Source: Alphaproteobacteria bacterium (GTDB taxonomy: Bacteria; Pseudomonadota; Alphaproteobacteria; UBA8366). From it: a DNA stretch of 64,000 bases. A program made the position numbers and the translations under genes. Positions 8,556 to 18,142 of this stretch are shown here, one piece after another. The notes below the pieces were generated by a model, which was given only the letters and a program-made list of their open reading frames with translations, ran no database searches and was not told the DNA's origin. Position 1 is the first letter of the stretch; every line of letters starts with the position of its first letter. The stretch is from NCBI GenBank assembly GCA_021774335.1, contig JAJFJD010000046.1, positions 1-64,000 on the forward strand, written 5' to 3'.

Positions 8556-10913
8556 CTAAACGCCGGTCGCGCGTTCCTTCAGGATGACGTCGAACGCTTC
8601 CAGTTGCTCCATCACGCGGGCGTAAACCGTGCCCGGTTGATAGCTGCCGTCCTGACGCTGGCGTCCCGCCTTGACGCCGGTAAACAACTCGATCGCTTCT
8701 TCGATGTTTTTAACGCTCCAGATATGGAAGCGGCCCTTTTCGATCTCCTCGACGACCGGATCGCGGAGAATGATATTCGCCGCATTCGTCGAGGGGATGA
8801 CGACGCCCTGGTCCCCGGTCAACGCACCGGCATCGGTGCAGGCCCGGAAGAATCCTTCAATCTTGAACGGCGCGCCGCCGATGGCCTGCGTCTCGCCACG
8901 CTGGTTGACCGACCCGGTAATCGCAAGGTCCTGACGCAGCGGAATACCCGAAAGATCAGACAACACGGCCAGCAATTCGGCCATCGAGGCGCTGTCGCCC
9001 TCAACGCCGCCATAGTTCTGTTCGAATGTGATCGAAGAATTGAAAGAGAGCGGGAAGCGTCGCGCGAAATGCCCGGCGATGAATCCCTGCAACACCATTA
9101 CACCCTTTTGCTGGATCGGGCCGGACATACTGACATAGCGCTCGATGTTGACGACGCCTTCGCGGCCCGGCGTCGCGCGGGCCGTGATGCGGCTGGGCGA
9201 GCCATATTGATGATCACCAAGATCGCGCACGGTCAATCCGTTGATCTGTCCCACCGCGGTGCCCCGCGTATCGATCATCAGCGTGCCGTCCGAGATACTC
9301 TCATGCATGCGGTCTTCGATACGCGCATTCCGACGCCGCCGTTGCCGCAGCGCCTCGCCAATCACCGTATTGTCGATTTTCTTGGCCCCGTTGTTCCGAG
9401 CGAGTTCGGCAGCCTCGGTCAGCACATCCTCGACAAACTCGAACTGCGCCGTGAGCTTCTTCCGATGGCCCGCCCAGCGCGCCGCCATCCCCAGCATGCG
9501 CGCAACCCCACTATTGTCGCAGGGAATGCCGTGCAGCTCCTTCGCGCGGGCGCGGATCAGTCCGGCATACACCGACAGATTGCGCGCCGTTGCATCCATA
9601 TCGTTGTCGATATCCGCCTTGACCTTGAAATAGGTTTGGAACTCGGGATCGACCGAATAGAACGTGTAGTACCAGTGCGGCGACCCGACGACGACGACCT
9701 TGAGGTCGAGCGGGATTGCTTTCGGCCGCGGCGCCCCGGCCACCGGCACCGCATTTGCGCGGTGCGGTTCATCCACCTGGATTTGGCTGTCGCGCAGTGC
9801 GCCTTTCAGGAATGACCAACTGCCGGGGTGTCTCGCCAGATCATCGGCACGAAGGACAAGGATACCACCGTTCGCGCGGTGCAACGCGCCGGCCCGGATC
9901 ATACTGAAATCCGTATCCATGCCCCCTTGGACCGATCGGTATTCGATCCGGCCAAAGAGATTCTCGTATGTCGGATTGGCTTCGAGCACGACGCCCGGCG
10001 TCTCGTTGTCGCTGTGATCGACCAACAGATTGACGGCATAGCGCCGCTCCGGCGGCTCGACCGCCTGCATCGGGCTGTCCGGCGGACGCGGCAGAAACCC
10101 GATCAGGTTGTCGACAATGTCTTCTCTTAATTCGACAAGCCACCGCGCCAACCCGCGATACCCGGAATATTCCTTCTGCAAATCGTCGAGTAGTGCGCCG
10201 ACTGCAGTGTCAGCCACCTGTCGATTCAGATCGACCAGACTTTTCGCCAAATCACCCTGCGCCATCGCCGCCCGGCGGTTGATATCCTGCAACCGTTGCG
10301 CAATTTCCGCAGCCTTGGATGCGACTAGCTGACGTTGCGCCGGCGGCAGGCTATCCAACGAAGCCGGATTACCGTCGGGCCCTCGGGCCACCACCATCAA
10401 ACCCTGTTCTGTCTGCGCCACATCCAATCCGTGCTGTTGCGCCTCGGCTTGCAGCGCCTCGAGTTCGGCGCGGATGCCGGATTGCGCCTCTTCCCCTTGT
10501 GCGCGGATTTCGGTCTGGTATTTCTCGCCACCGAATGCGCCGGCCAACGCTTCCCGCAATTGCGGAATTAAGGCCGTCATCCGGTCGCGGAACACTCGAC
10601 CGACCCCCGCGGGAAGCCGATACGGTTTGGGTCGATGCGTGCGGCGGAAATTGTTGAGGTAGATCCAATCGTAGGGCCGCGGCATGCACGCCAGATGATC
10701 GCGCATGTAATCGAGCGTCGCCGTCATGCGGCCACTGCGATCGGGGCCCAACACGAAGATATTGAAGCCGGGGTCCTTCATGCACAGGCCGAATTCGAGT
10801 GCTTCGCGGGCACGCTTATGGCTTGAGAGCGCGAAGATATCGCCGTCGCGCCGCATTCCGAGCTTGAACGCCGGTCGCGAAACATCTTTCGCCTTGAGAG
10901 CCTTTGCGGCCAT
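8556..10913 (-). CDS. Lon-like AAA protease (AAA_32 / LonB-type, YcbZ-like)
   Basis: This 785-residue protein has an ATP-binding-like N-terminal part, a long helical insertion (about 115-250) and a C-terminal Lon protease domain. The Ser-Lys dyad is intact: S641 in VEGDSASMAELL and K684 in APFKIEGFF. The N-terminal nucleotide loop is GPDRSGRMT (56-64), with Arg in place of the usual P-loop Lys, as happens in this family. It is a soluble protein-quality-control protease by family. The ATG is preceded by AGGGG. A plausible but weak TTGACC -35 element lies near 10972. The substrates are unknown. Confidence 0.9.
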   Translation of the reverse strand: MAAKALKAKDVSRPAFKLGMRRDGDIFALSSHKRAREALEFGLCMKDPGFNIFVLGPDRSGRMTATLDYMRDHLACMPRPYDWIYLNNFRRTHRPKPYRLPAGVGRVFRDRMTALIPQLREALAGAFGGEKYQTEIRAQGEEAQSGIRAELEALQAEAQQHGLDVAQTEQGLMVVARGPDGNPASLDSLPPAQRQLVASKAAEIAQRLQDINRRAAMAQGDLAKSLVDLNRQVADTAVGALLDDLQKEYSGYRGLARWLVELREDIVDNLIGFLPRPPDSPMQAVEPPERRYAVNLLVDHSDNETPGVVLEANPTYENLFGRIEYRSVQGGMDTDFSMIRAGALHRANGGILVLRADDLARHPGSWSFLKGALRDSQIQVDEPHRANAVPVAGAPRPKAIPLDLKVVVVGSPHWYYTFYSVDPEFQTYFKVKADIDNDMDATARNLSVYAGLIRARAKELHGIPCDNSGVARMLGMAARWAGHRKKLTAQFEFVEDVLTEAAELARNNGAKKIDNTVIGEALRQRRRRNARIEDRMHESISDGTLMIDTRGTAVGQINGLTVRDLGDHQYGSPSRITARATPGREGVVNIERYVSMSGPIQQKGVMVLQGFIAGHFARRFPLSFNSSITFEQNYGGVEGDSASMAELLAVLSDLSGIPLRQDLAITGSVNQRGETQAIGGAPFKIEGFFRACTDAGALTGDQGVVIPSTNAANIILRDPVVEEIEKGRFHIWSVKNIEEAIELFTGVKAGRQRQDGSYQPGTVYARVMEQLEAFDVILKERATGV

Positions 10914-11106
10914 GCTTTACCCCTGAGAGTTTGAAATCCGGTGGCGTTAGACAAAACAATCCGAACGACCCGGTCAACCCTACAGCGTCAGACAGTGCGC
11001 GACAAAATCACACGCCCGCGAGCGGCTCACTAATGTACTGATTGAAACGATAGCATGGGGGCGGCGGATGCACCGTTGCATCGCCGCATTTCGACCAACC
11101 CGCCGC

Positions 11107-11793
11107 TTATTCGCTTGCGGCGGGTTTCCGGCGGGTCCGCCGTTTTGCCGGCGCGGGCTTGTCCGGCACCGCTTGTTCTTCCGGTGCGCTGTCTGCCACG
11201 GTGGCATCGATCTCGACAGGCGCGTCACTCGTTGCCGGCAGCGCATCGACCTCAATCGGACGATCTTCGCTATTGGTCTTGTTAGCACCGTTCGTGCTTT
11301 TCGCGCCGTTGGATTGCCCCGTCTCGTGAACGGTGGCTTCGGCACCGTTCGCACCATTGGCTACACCATCGCCATTAGCGGTCGTCGCACCATTCGCGCC
11401 GTTCGCATCATTGCTATTACCGCGATTGCCGCGTCCACCCTGGCGGCGTTGCCCATCATTTGGACGTTGCGCCTCGTTCGGCCGCTGTCCATCACCCTGA
11501 CGCTGTGCGTCATTCGATGGGCCATTCGCCGCCTGCCGTTCGTTCCGCTGTTCCTGATCGATGGAATAGATACGGAAGTAATGTTCGGCATGCTGAAAAT
11601 AATTTTCCGCAGCAATACGATCACCTGCGGACGCTGCGTCGCGCGCCAATCCCAGGTATTTTTCGTGTACCTGGAACGCGTTGCCGCGAATCCTGACGCT
11701 TGGTCCGTTGCTGTCGAATGACTGCTGACGATTTGCGCTCCTACGCCCACCATTTCGGCCGCGCGCGCGCTTAGAGCCTTGGCCTTGTTTCAT
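11107..11793 (-). CDS. DUF4167 domain protein, low-complexity tail
   Basis: This 228-residue protein is recognised by its N-terminal half: a basic RGRNGGRRS segment, then IRGNAFQVHEKYLGLARDAA and the EHYFRIY region typical of DUF4167, a family largely confined to alphaproteobacteria. After about residue 80 it becomes a Gln/Asn/Gly/Ala-rich stretch with repeated NGAN motifs, then an acidic part, and ends in a Lys/Arg cluster (AKRRTRRKPAA). RNA or ribosome association is an inference from composition only. The start is supported by AAGGA just upstream. Its place downstream of prmC is conserved in related genomes as far as I know. Confidence 0.85.
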   Translation of the reverse strand: MKQGQGSKRARGRNGGRRSANRQQSFDSNGPSVRIRGNAFQVHEKYLGLARDAASAGDRIAAENYFQHAEHYFRIYSIDQEQRNERQAANGPSNDAQRQGDGQRPNEAQRPNDGQRRQGGRGNRGNSNDANGANGATTANGDGVANGANGAEATVHETGQSNGAKSTNGANKTNSEDRPIEVDALPATSDAPVEIDATVADSAPEEQAVPDKPAPAKRRTRRKPAASE

Positions 11794-12030
11794 ATTTCCT
11801 TACACATCGAAGCTGGTTTCTGCTTTCGCTGAAAAAATCTGACCCTTTTTCAACGCGCCGCAACCCTGCGGCAGGCCGCTTTCAGCGGACCTCCCCAAAA
11901 GACACGCTTTCGAAGATTAGTTCGACCTCGGATGCTCCAGCGTAGCCCTGCGGGCCCGGTTCAACGAGGTGCTGACAAGAAACTAGACGGTTCGCTCCGA
12001 CGTTCCAACCATTTTTTTTGGTTAATGCTT

Positions 12031-12882
12031 TCACGCTATTTGCGCTGCAACGCAGCGCGAAATACCGGCTAGGTCGCGGATCGGTTCGGAAACCCTCAAT
12101 CCCACGGTTTCCAGCAATTCGGCTACTGTCTCCCACTGTCCCGCGCCGACCTCCAGGAATACGGTGCCCCCCGGCCGCAGCAGGCGCGGCAGCTCACCGG
12201 CGAGCGCGCGATAGCAGGTCAGGCCGTCAACACCGCCGTCCAGGGCCAGTTTCGGTTCATGCTGCGCGACCTCCGGTTGGAGACCTTCGATCTCGCTGCT
12301 CGCGATATAGGGAGGATTGGAGACCACCAGATCGAATTGGCCCGCCAGCGGCGCCGCCCAATCCGACACCAAGAAATGCGCCCGGCCGGCGAGCCCGAGC
12401 CGCTCGGCGTTGTCGCGGGCGACCGCGGCGGCGGCGGCGGACCGATCGATGCCGACCCCCATCGCGCCATGGCTCTCCGATAACAGCGACAGGAGGAGAC
12501 ATCCCGTGCCGGTCCCCAGATCCAGAATCGCGGGCGCGGCCAACTTCCTTTCTGTCAGTGCCGCCAGCGCCGCTTCGACAAGCGTTTCGGTCTCCGGCCG
12601 GGGAATCAGTGTGTCCGGTGTGACGCGAAACGGCAGACTCCAGAATTCACGCCGTTCGAGAAGTTGCGCCGTCGGTACGCCTTGGGCGCGCCGCTCTACC
12701 AACGCGAGATAGGCATCCGAATCGGATACGGCGCGTTCGGGATAACCGATGATCGCCGCTTGATCGACATCCAGCGCATGCGCCAACAAGACCCGTGCCT
12801 CACGATGCGGCTGGTCAATTTCCGCCACCTTGAGACGCGCCGCACCCTCCGCCAGACAAGAGCCGACGGTCGGCTGGCTCAT
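12031..12882 (-). CDS. prmC: Peptide chain release factor N5-glutamine methyltransferase
   Basis: PrmC methylates the Gln of the GGQ loop in RF1 and RF2 using SAM, which increases termination efficiency. The 283-residue protein has the N-terminal helical domain (1-80), the [10 protein letters not shown] segment, the SAM motif [14 protein letters not shown] (121-134) and the catalytic NPPY (189-192). The usual PxAYILG segment reads PTAQLLE, a mild divergence. It overlaps the upstream prfA by 4 bases, so the modifying enzyme and its substrate are translationally coupled. Confidence 0.95.
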   Translation of the reverse strand: MSQPTVGSCLAEGAARLKVAEIDQPHREARVLLAHALDVDQAAIIGYPERAVSDSDAYLALVERRAQGVPTAQLLERREFWSLPFRVTPDTLIPRPETETLVEAALAALTERKLAAPAILDLGTGTGCLLLSLLSESHGAMGVGIDRSAAAAAVARDNAERLGLAGRAHFLVSDWAAPLAGQFDLVVSNPPYIASSEIEGLQPEVAQHEPKLALDGGVDGLTCYRALAGELPRLLRPGGTVFLEVGAGQWETVAELLETVGLRVSEPIRDLAGISRCVAAQIA

Positions 12883-13952
12883 TGCAACTCGGCGAGGCGT
12901 TCCGCCCGATCCTCTGCGAGCAGGGCATCGAAGATGTGGTCCAACTCTTCCCCGTTCATGATGCGCTCGAGCTTATGCACCGTAAGATTGATGCGATGAT
13001 CGGTGACCCGGCCTTGCGGATAATTGTAGGTCCGGATGCGTTCCGAGCGGTCGCCGGACCCGACCTGACTGCGCCGGTTCTCGGACCGCTCGTCCTGCTG
13101 GCGCTGTCGCTCGGCCTCGTAGAGACGCGAGCGCAGGACCTTCATAGCCTTCGCGCGGTTCTTGTGTTGCGATTTCTCATCCTGGCATTGGACGACGACG
13201 CCGGTCGGAATATGAGTGATCCGGATCGCGCTGTCGGTCTTGTTGACATGCTGCCCGCCGGCGCCCGACGCACGGTAGGTATCGATCCGCAAGTCCTTCT
13301 CGTCGACCGAAATATCGACTTCCTCGGCTTCCGGCAGCACCGCCACGGTCGCCGCCGAGGTATGGATCCGCCCGCCACTTTCGGTGGCCGGCACACGTTG
13401 TACCCGGTGTACGCCGGATTCGAACTTGAGTTTGGCGAAGACGCCCGCCCCACCGATCGACGCGATCGCCTCCTTGAATCCGCCGAGCTCCGTATCGTTG
13501 ACCTCGATCGGTTCGAACCGCCAGCCGTGATTTTCCGCATAACGCTGATACATCCGAAACAAGTCGGCCGCGAACAGCGAGGCTTCGTCACCGCCGGTAC
13601 CCGCCCGCACTTCCAGTATCGCACTGCGGTCATCCGCGGCGTCCTTCGGCAGCAGCAGGATCTGAACCTCTCGCTCCAGCGCCGGCAGGCTGGCCGCCAA
13701 CGCCCGATGCTCCTCGCCGGCCATACTACGCATTTCCGCGTCGGTATCGGCATCGCTCATCAGTTCTTCCAGATCGGATAACTCCGACAATATGCCGTGC
13801 ACCTCCCGTGCTTTCTCCGCGATCGGCGACAGTTCGGCATATTCCTTGGATAAGGCCGCAAAATCCGGAGCACTCAAGTTCTCCGATGACATCAACGCCG
13901 TCAGTTCTTCCTGCCGGGTGATGACCCCCGACAGCTTGTCCGACATACTCAT
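12879..13952 (-). CDS. prfA: Peptide chain release factor 1
   Basis: RF1 recognises UAA and UAG in the ribosomal A site and triggers peptide release. The 357-residue length is normal. The peptidyl-hydrolysis loop GGQ is at 232-234 in [14 protein letters not shown], and the stop-codon-reading tripeptide region is seen as RVPAT (187-191). It sits 4 bases downstream of hemA and overlaps prmC, giving the order hemA-prfA-prmC known from gammaproteobacteria such as E. coli. Confidence 0.98.
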   Translation of the reverse strand: MSMSDKLSGVITRQEELTALMSSENLSAPDFAALSKEYAELSPIAEKAREVHGILSELSDLEELMSDADTDAEMRSMAGEEHRALAASLPALEREVQILLLPKDAADDRSAILEVRAGTGGDEASLFAADLFRMYQRYAENHGWRFEPIEVNDTELGGFKEAIASIGGAGVFAKLKFESGVHRVQRVPATESGGRIHTSAATVAVLPEAEEVDISVDEKDLRIDTYRASGAGGQHVNKTDSAIRITHIPTGVVVQCQDEKSQHKNRAKAMKVLRSRLYEAERQRQQDERSENRRSQVGSGDRSERIRTYNYPQGRVTDHRINLTVHKLERIMNGEELDHIFDALLAEDRAERLAELQ

Positions 13953-13956
13953 GGGA

Positions 13957-15237
13957 TCAGCGTTCCTCTTCCTTCGATGGATCGGCGAACAGCAATCCGA
14001 GCAGCTGCTCCACCTGGGTCCTATTCAATTTGGTGCCGGCCTCATCGGAGGCGGCAAGGTCGCGCAACGCCGTGGACGGACGATGCAGCAACCGGTTTAT
14101 CAACAAGCGCGTCACCTCTTCCGGATCGGCATTGGGATGCTCGGCGAGCACCTCCTGGCGCACCTGCTCGAAATGATCGCGCAAGGCCACGACGGACGGC
14201 ACCGCATCGCGCTCGGCCTGCCGTCGTTGCCAGGCGGCGACACCGTCCTCAACCAGACGCCAGGCATCCGCCGATGCTTCCTGGCGCTGTGTCCGCCCTT
14301 CCAGGGCGACCTGTTCAAGGTCATCCAGCGTATAGAGATACGCGCCGTCATGACGTTCGAGTGCCGCATCCATGTCCGACGGCACGCCCCCGTCCAGGAA
14401 CAAGATAGGCCGCCGCCGCCGTTCGCGTAGCGCGCCCTCGACCAACTCCGCCGTAATAATCCGCCGGCCCGTCCCGGCCGCAGATACCACGATATCCGAC
14501 AACGCCAACTCCGCCGCCAAATCCACGTAGGGAACGAAATGCAATCCCGCGCGCCGCGCAGCACTTTCCATTCGTTGCGATGGCCCGGTCAAGGCGGTAT
14601 TGCGCAGCCCCGCCTGCCGCATATGGTCATGGATGAGTTCGCCAATCTCGCCGAGCCCAACGATGAGCGCGCGGCAACGCGACAGGTCACCGTGCAAATC
14701 CTGTGCGACCTGCGCCGCCGCCGACGCGATCGATACCGGTCGGCGGGTAATCTGCGTTTCGGTCCGGACACGCTTCGCCACACCGTAGGCTGCCTGCAGC
14801 ACCGCTTCGAACTCCGGGCCCATCATGCCGGAGTCGGCAGATAGGCGGTGGGCAGCACGGACCTGCCCCAAGACCTGCGGCTCGCCGATGACCTGACTAT
14901 CGAGCGACGCGGCAACCGCGAAGATGTGGCGCAGCGCAGCGTCGTCGTAATGAGCGTAACTTTGATCGGCGATTTCGTCGCCGCCGACGTTGCTGGTCGC
15001 GCAGAAATCGTCCCGGATCACCGTCGCCATCCGTTCCGCCTCGGGATGAATGCCTTGGATTTCGATCCTGTCGCAGGTCGATAGGATTATCGCCTGACCC
15101 AACCCGGCATTGCGCAACCGATCGAGGGTTCGCGGCACCATGGCGTCGTCGATGAAAAGACGGTCGCGCAAGAGCGCGCCGCTGGACCGATGATTGGCCC
15201 CGACGGCAAAAATCCGGGCATCGCCCTGCGCAGACAT
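13957..15237 (-). CDS. hemA: Glutamyl-tRNA reductase (C5 pathway)
   Basis: This enzyme reduces glutamyl-tRNA(Glu) to glutamate-1-semialdehyde with NADPH, the first step of C5 tetrapyrrole synthesis. The start at 15237 ([19 protein letters not shown]) gives 426 residues and avoids running into hisS; an upstream frame to 15357 is antisense-like extension. The catalytic Cys is C55 in STCDRIEI, where most members have STCNR. The GEPQVLGQV motif, the RVRTETQI substrate motif and the NADPH loop [11 protein letters not shown] are present. Most alphaproteobacteria use ALA synthase instead, so this gene is notable. It may have been acquired, or retained from a basal lineage. Confidence 0.93.
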   Translation of the reverse strand: MSAQGDARIFAVGANHRSSGALLRDRLFIDDAMVPRTLDRLRNAGLGQAIILSTCDRIEIQGIHPEAERMATVIRDDFCATSNVGGDEIADQSYAHYDDAALRHIFAVAASLDSQVIGEPQVLGQVRAAHRLSADSGMMGPEFEAVLQAAYGVAKRVRTETQITRRPVSIASAAAQVAQDLHGDLSRCRALIVGLGEIGELIHDHMRQAGLRNTALTGPSQRMESAARRAGLHFVPYVDLAAELALSDIVVSAAGTGRRIITAELVEGALRERRRRPILFLDGGVPSDMDAALERHDGAYLYTLDDLEQVALEGRTQRQEASADAWRLVEDGVAAWQRRQAERDAVPSVVALRDHFEQVRQEVLAEHPNADPEEVTRLLINRLLHRPSTALRDLAASDEAGTKLNRTQVEQLLGLLFADPSKEEER

Positions 15238-15244
15238 CGCACAG

Positions 15245-16489
15245 CTACCGGTAGACGGCGAGGTGTTCCTCAAGCGACGCGAGCGCCACCTCGTCCTGTG
15301 AGCCCGACTCCATGTTGCGCACCGTCGCCGTGCCGCGGGCCAATTCGTCGTCGCCAACGATGACCGCGGCGACGGCGTTGACCCGGTTGGCGCGCTTCAT
15401 TCGCCGTCCCAAGTTACCGGAATAGCCGAGTTCGATGCGGAACCCCGTGCCCCGCAACTGCTCGGCAATCTTGAATACTTCCTGCTCCGCAGCGGGACCC
15501 AACGGGATCAGCGCAACTGGGCGCCGCGCATCCGGCACGTCGCCACACAACATCGACAGCCGTTCGACGCCTGCTGCCCACCCCACGCCCGGCGTGTCGG
15601 GACCGCCCATCATCTTGATCAGGCCATCGTAGCGGCCACCGGCGAGCACGGTTCCCTGGGCGCCAAGCGCCGTGGTCACGAATTCGAACGCAGTGTGACA
15701 GTAATAGTCCAGACCCCGCACAAGCCGGGGGTTCACCGTGTACGCGATGCCCAGTGCGTCGAGACCGGCCTTCACAGTATCGAAAAAGGCCGTGCTGTCC
15801 TCATTCAGAAAATCGCCGAAGAGCGGCGCATCAGCGACGATGCCGCGATCCGTTTCATCCTTAGAATCGAGAATGCGCAACGGGTTTCGCTCCAACCGGG
15901 CCCGACTGTCCTCTGACAGCGCCTCGCGATGCTTCTCGAAATAGGTGACCAGCGCCTCGCGATAGGCGGTCCGGCTTTCGGTGTCGCCCAATGTGTTGAG
16001 CTGCAAGACGGTCTCGCTGAGAACGCCAAGGGCCTCCAGGAGGCGGACCCCGGCGGCGATGACTTCGACATCCGCCTGCGGCTGCGGCAGACCGATGAGT
16101 TCGACGCCGATCTGATGGAACTGCCGCTGCCGGCCTTTCTGTGGCCGCTCGTAGCGGAACATCGGGCCGGCATAGAAATATCGAACAGGAACCTGCTGGG
16201 CGAGCCCCTCGGAAATGAAGGCGCGTGCCACGCCGGCGGTATTCTCCGGCCGCAAGGTGATTTCTTCATCACCCTTATCGGTGAAGGAATACATCTCCTT
16301 GGTGACGACGTCGGACGCCTCGCCGAGCGTGCGTTTGAACACCTGGCTGAATTCGAAGATTGGCGTCGCGACTTCATCGAAGCCATAGCGTTCGACGATG
16401 CGACGCGCGGTGTCGACGACATGCCGGTACCCGCGCATCGCCTCGGGCAGCAGGTCGTGGGTTCCGCGAACAGGTTGAAGTGAGGCCAT
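15245..16489 (-). CDS. hisS: Histidyl-tRNA synthetase
   Basis: This class II synthetase charges tRNA(His). From ATG 16489 (MASLQPVRGTHDLLP) it has 414 residues; the in-frame extension to 16576 looks non-coding. Class II motif 2 is seen around FYAGPMFRYERPQKGRQRQFHQ. The His-specific motif appears as VRGLDYYCHTAFEF, and motif 3 lies in GGRYDGL. The C-terminal anticodon domain runs from about residue 320. It is 7 bases upstream of hemA in the same direction, so a hisS-hemA-prfA-prmC operon is likely. The usual ispG neighbour is absent. Confidence 0.96.
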   Translation of the reverse strand: MASLQPVRGTHDLLPEAMRGYRHVVDTARRIVERYGFDEVATPIFEFSQVFKRTLGEASDVVTKEMYSFTDKGDEEITLRPENTAGVARAFISEGLAQQVPVRYFYAGPMFRYERPQKGRQRQFHQIGVELIGLPQPQADVEVIAAGVRLLEALGVLSETVLQLNTLGDTESRTAYREALVTYFEKHREALSEDSRARLERNPLRILDSKDETDRGIVADAPLFGDFLNEDSTAFFDTVKAGLDALGIAYTVNPRLVRGLDYYCHTAFEFVTTALGAQGTVLAGGRYDGLIKMMGGPDTPGVGWAAGVERLSMLCGDVPDARRPVALIPLGPAAEQEVFKIAEQLRGTGFRIELGYSGNLGRRMKRANRVNAVAAVIVGDDELARGTATVRNMESGSQDEVALASLEEHLAVYR

Positions 16490-16662
16490 GTCGTTACGTG
16501 TCTTTGAGATTGCCAAAATGCCGTAAAAGCCGCCGCGACCATAGCAAACCGCCGGCGCGCGCGACAGTGTCCGCACAAACCAACAGTGTCAAGCAGGTAA
16601 GCAAGCGGCGGCGGGAAGGAGATACGCCAGCGGAAATGCGTGTCGGGAGCACGGGCGCCCGG

Positions 16663-17919
16663 TTACTCCGACGTGGTGCTGATCGGTGGCGCGGCGGCGC
16701 CGACGGCATTGCCGGACTTCAACGGCTCCGGTTCGAGCGCAACATCGCGGCGGACCGCCCCCGGCGGACCGATCGTGGGCACCGGCGCGCCGTCGACCGT
16801 AATGCGTAATCCCCCGGCATTGCCCGTCAGCAGGGTCAGACCGCTTCGATTGGGCACTTGATAGGAATCGCCCTTGAACAGCACCCGGGTCAACAAAAGC
16901 TCGGCACTTTCGCTATCGCGGATTTCGACCCAACTGTCCGACAGCGCCTGCACGATGATCCGGGCATCGGCATTTTGATTGCCGTAAATTTTGCCGCCCG
17001 ACATCGCGTCGGCGGATTCGACAGTTTGTGTATCTTCGGACGCCGGCGTCGGCAGCGCCGCAATCTGTTGCCCAGGACCGGCGCTAACGGACGCGGCGGG
17101 GACTGGCGGCGTATCCGACAACGGCGGCGCGGGTGGCGCGGCATCCGCCGGCGACTGAACTGCAGACTCAGTTGCCGGTTCCACAGGCGTTGCCGGCGGC
17201 GCAACAGCGGCCACGGCCGGGGTGGATGGTGGCTCGGCGGGCTGCGCGGCCTCGGGTTTCGGCGCGGGAGCATCCGCCGATTTCTTCGATACTTGTGGCG
17301 GCGGTGTGTCGGCAGGCTTTGCAGATGTGTCGGGCTTTGCGTCGGCAGCGGACGAGGTCACTGTTTCTGACGGGGCCGCTTTGACCACATCCGACGGCTT
17401 GCCCTTGATGATTTCGCTAATGCGGCTGGGCAATTGCGGCACGATCTCCGCGACCTGCTGATCCTTGGACGAAAGATAAATCCAGGCCCCATACACAAGG
17501 CCGGCCAACAGCACCGCGACCAGTAAGACCGCTCCGCTGGGAATTTTGCCCTCGGGAAGCGGCGCCGGAAAATGCAGATCGGTCCGGCTATTGAGGTCTT
17601 TGACTTCCTCCTTGAACCGGGCAACCAAGGCCTCGGCGTTCAGGTCGAGATGATCGGCATAGGTGCGCACGAACCCGACCGCATAAGTCGGCCCCGGCAG
17701 ATCGTCGATCAGACCGTCTTCGAGCGCCTTAAGATACGGAAAGCGTATGCGTAAAACCTGGGAGACATATCGTAAGTCTTCTCCACGTTCTTCGCGCCGC
17801 GAGCGTAGAGTCGCCCCTACGGTCTGCAGGCTGCCTTCCGCAGCCTGGGACGACGTCTCGCCGGTTTCAACGGATTCCTGCTTGGCGCTCCGGTCAAGCT
17901 TCCAAAGATTCTTCGCCAT
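16663..17919 (-). CDS. rodZ: RodZ-like helix-turn-helix membrane protein (DUF4115)
   Basis: This is a bitopic inner-membrane protein by family, linking MreB to the elongation machinery. It has a cytoplasmic helix-turn-helix domain (about 31-100, with GATLRSRREERGEDLRYVS), a single membrane segment (about 128-149) and a long Pro/Ala/Ser-rich periplasmic linker (about 160-310). The C-terminal DUF4115 beta domain follows (SDSWVEIRDSES, KGDSYQVP, LTLLTGNAGGLRI). At 418 residues it is longer than E. coli RodZ because of the linker. It lies 173 bases upstream of hisS. In many relatives ispG sits between the two; it does not here. Confidence 0.88.
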   Translation of the reverse strand: MAKNLWKLDRSAKQESVETGETSSQAAEGSLQTVGATLRSRREERGEDLRYVSQVLRIRFPYLKALEDGLIDDLPGPTYAVGFVRTYADHLDLNAEALVARFKEEVKDLNSRTDLHFPAPLPEGKIPSGAVLLVAVLLAGLVYGAWIYLSSKDQQVAEIVPQLPSRISEIIKGKPSDVVKAAPSETVTSSAADAKPDTSAKPADTPPPQVSKKSADAPAPKPEAAQPAEPPSTPAVAAVAPPATPVEPATESAVQSPADAAPPAPPLSDTPPVPAASVSAGPGQQIAALPTPASEDTQTVESADAMSGGKIYGNQNADARIIVQALSDSWVEIRDSESAELLLTRVLFKGDSYQVPNRSGLTLLTGNAGGLRITVDGAPVPTIGPPGAVRRDVALEPEPLKSGNAVGAAAPPISTTSE

Positions 17920-18142
17920 GTGCGGAACTGGTCCCCTTAAAGCACCGAAACTAAAGGCAATCCAATCTAATTCCTAAGTGTTGTTATTGGATTACCAAAC
18001 GCGACTTCCGCTGATGCAATTCCCCAATCGCCGCGACTATACTACAGGACACACTGAAAATGCAGCTACCATTCGCCAACCCTCCCTACGGGGGTGCAGG
18101 ACGAGAACCATAAAATGGGAAAAAATTCCCAATTCCACAGAT

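Noticed and set aside
8604..9815. 403-residue plus-strand frame opposite the Lon-like protease
   Set aside because: It lies wholly antisense to a protein with an intact Ser-Lys dyad and its composition is Arg/Asp/His-rich.
11794..12030. Possible terminator AACCATTTTTTTTGGTT near 12006-12022
   Set aside because: The stem is only five A/T-rich pairs and the T-run is in the loop, so it is too weak to call.
18114..18133. TGGGAA-AAAA-TTCCCA hairpin after ptsP
   Set aside because: It is AT-rich with a short stem and lacks a clean U-tract on the ptsP strand; possibly a weak terminator but unsupported.
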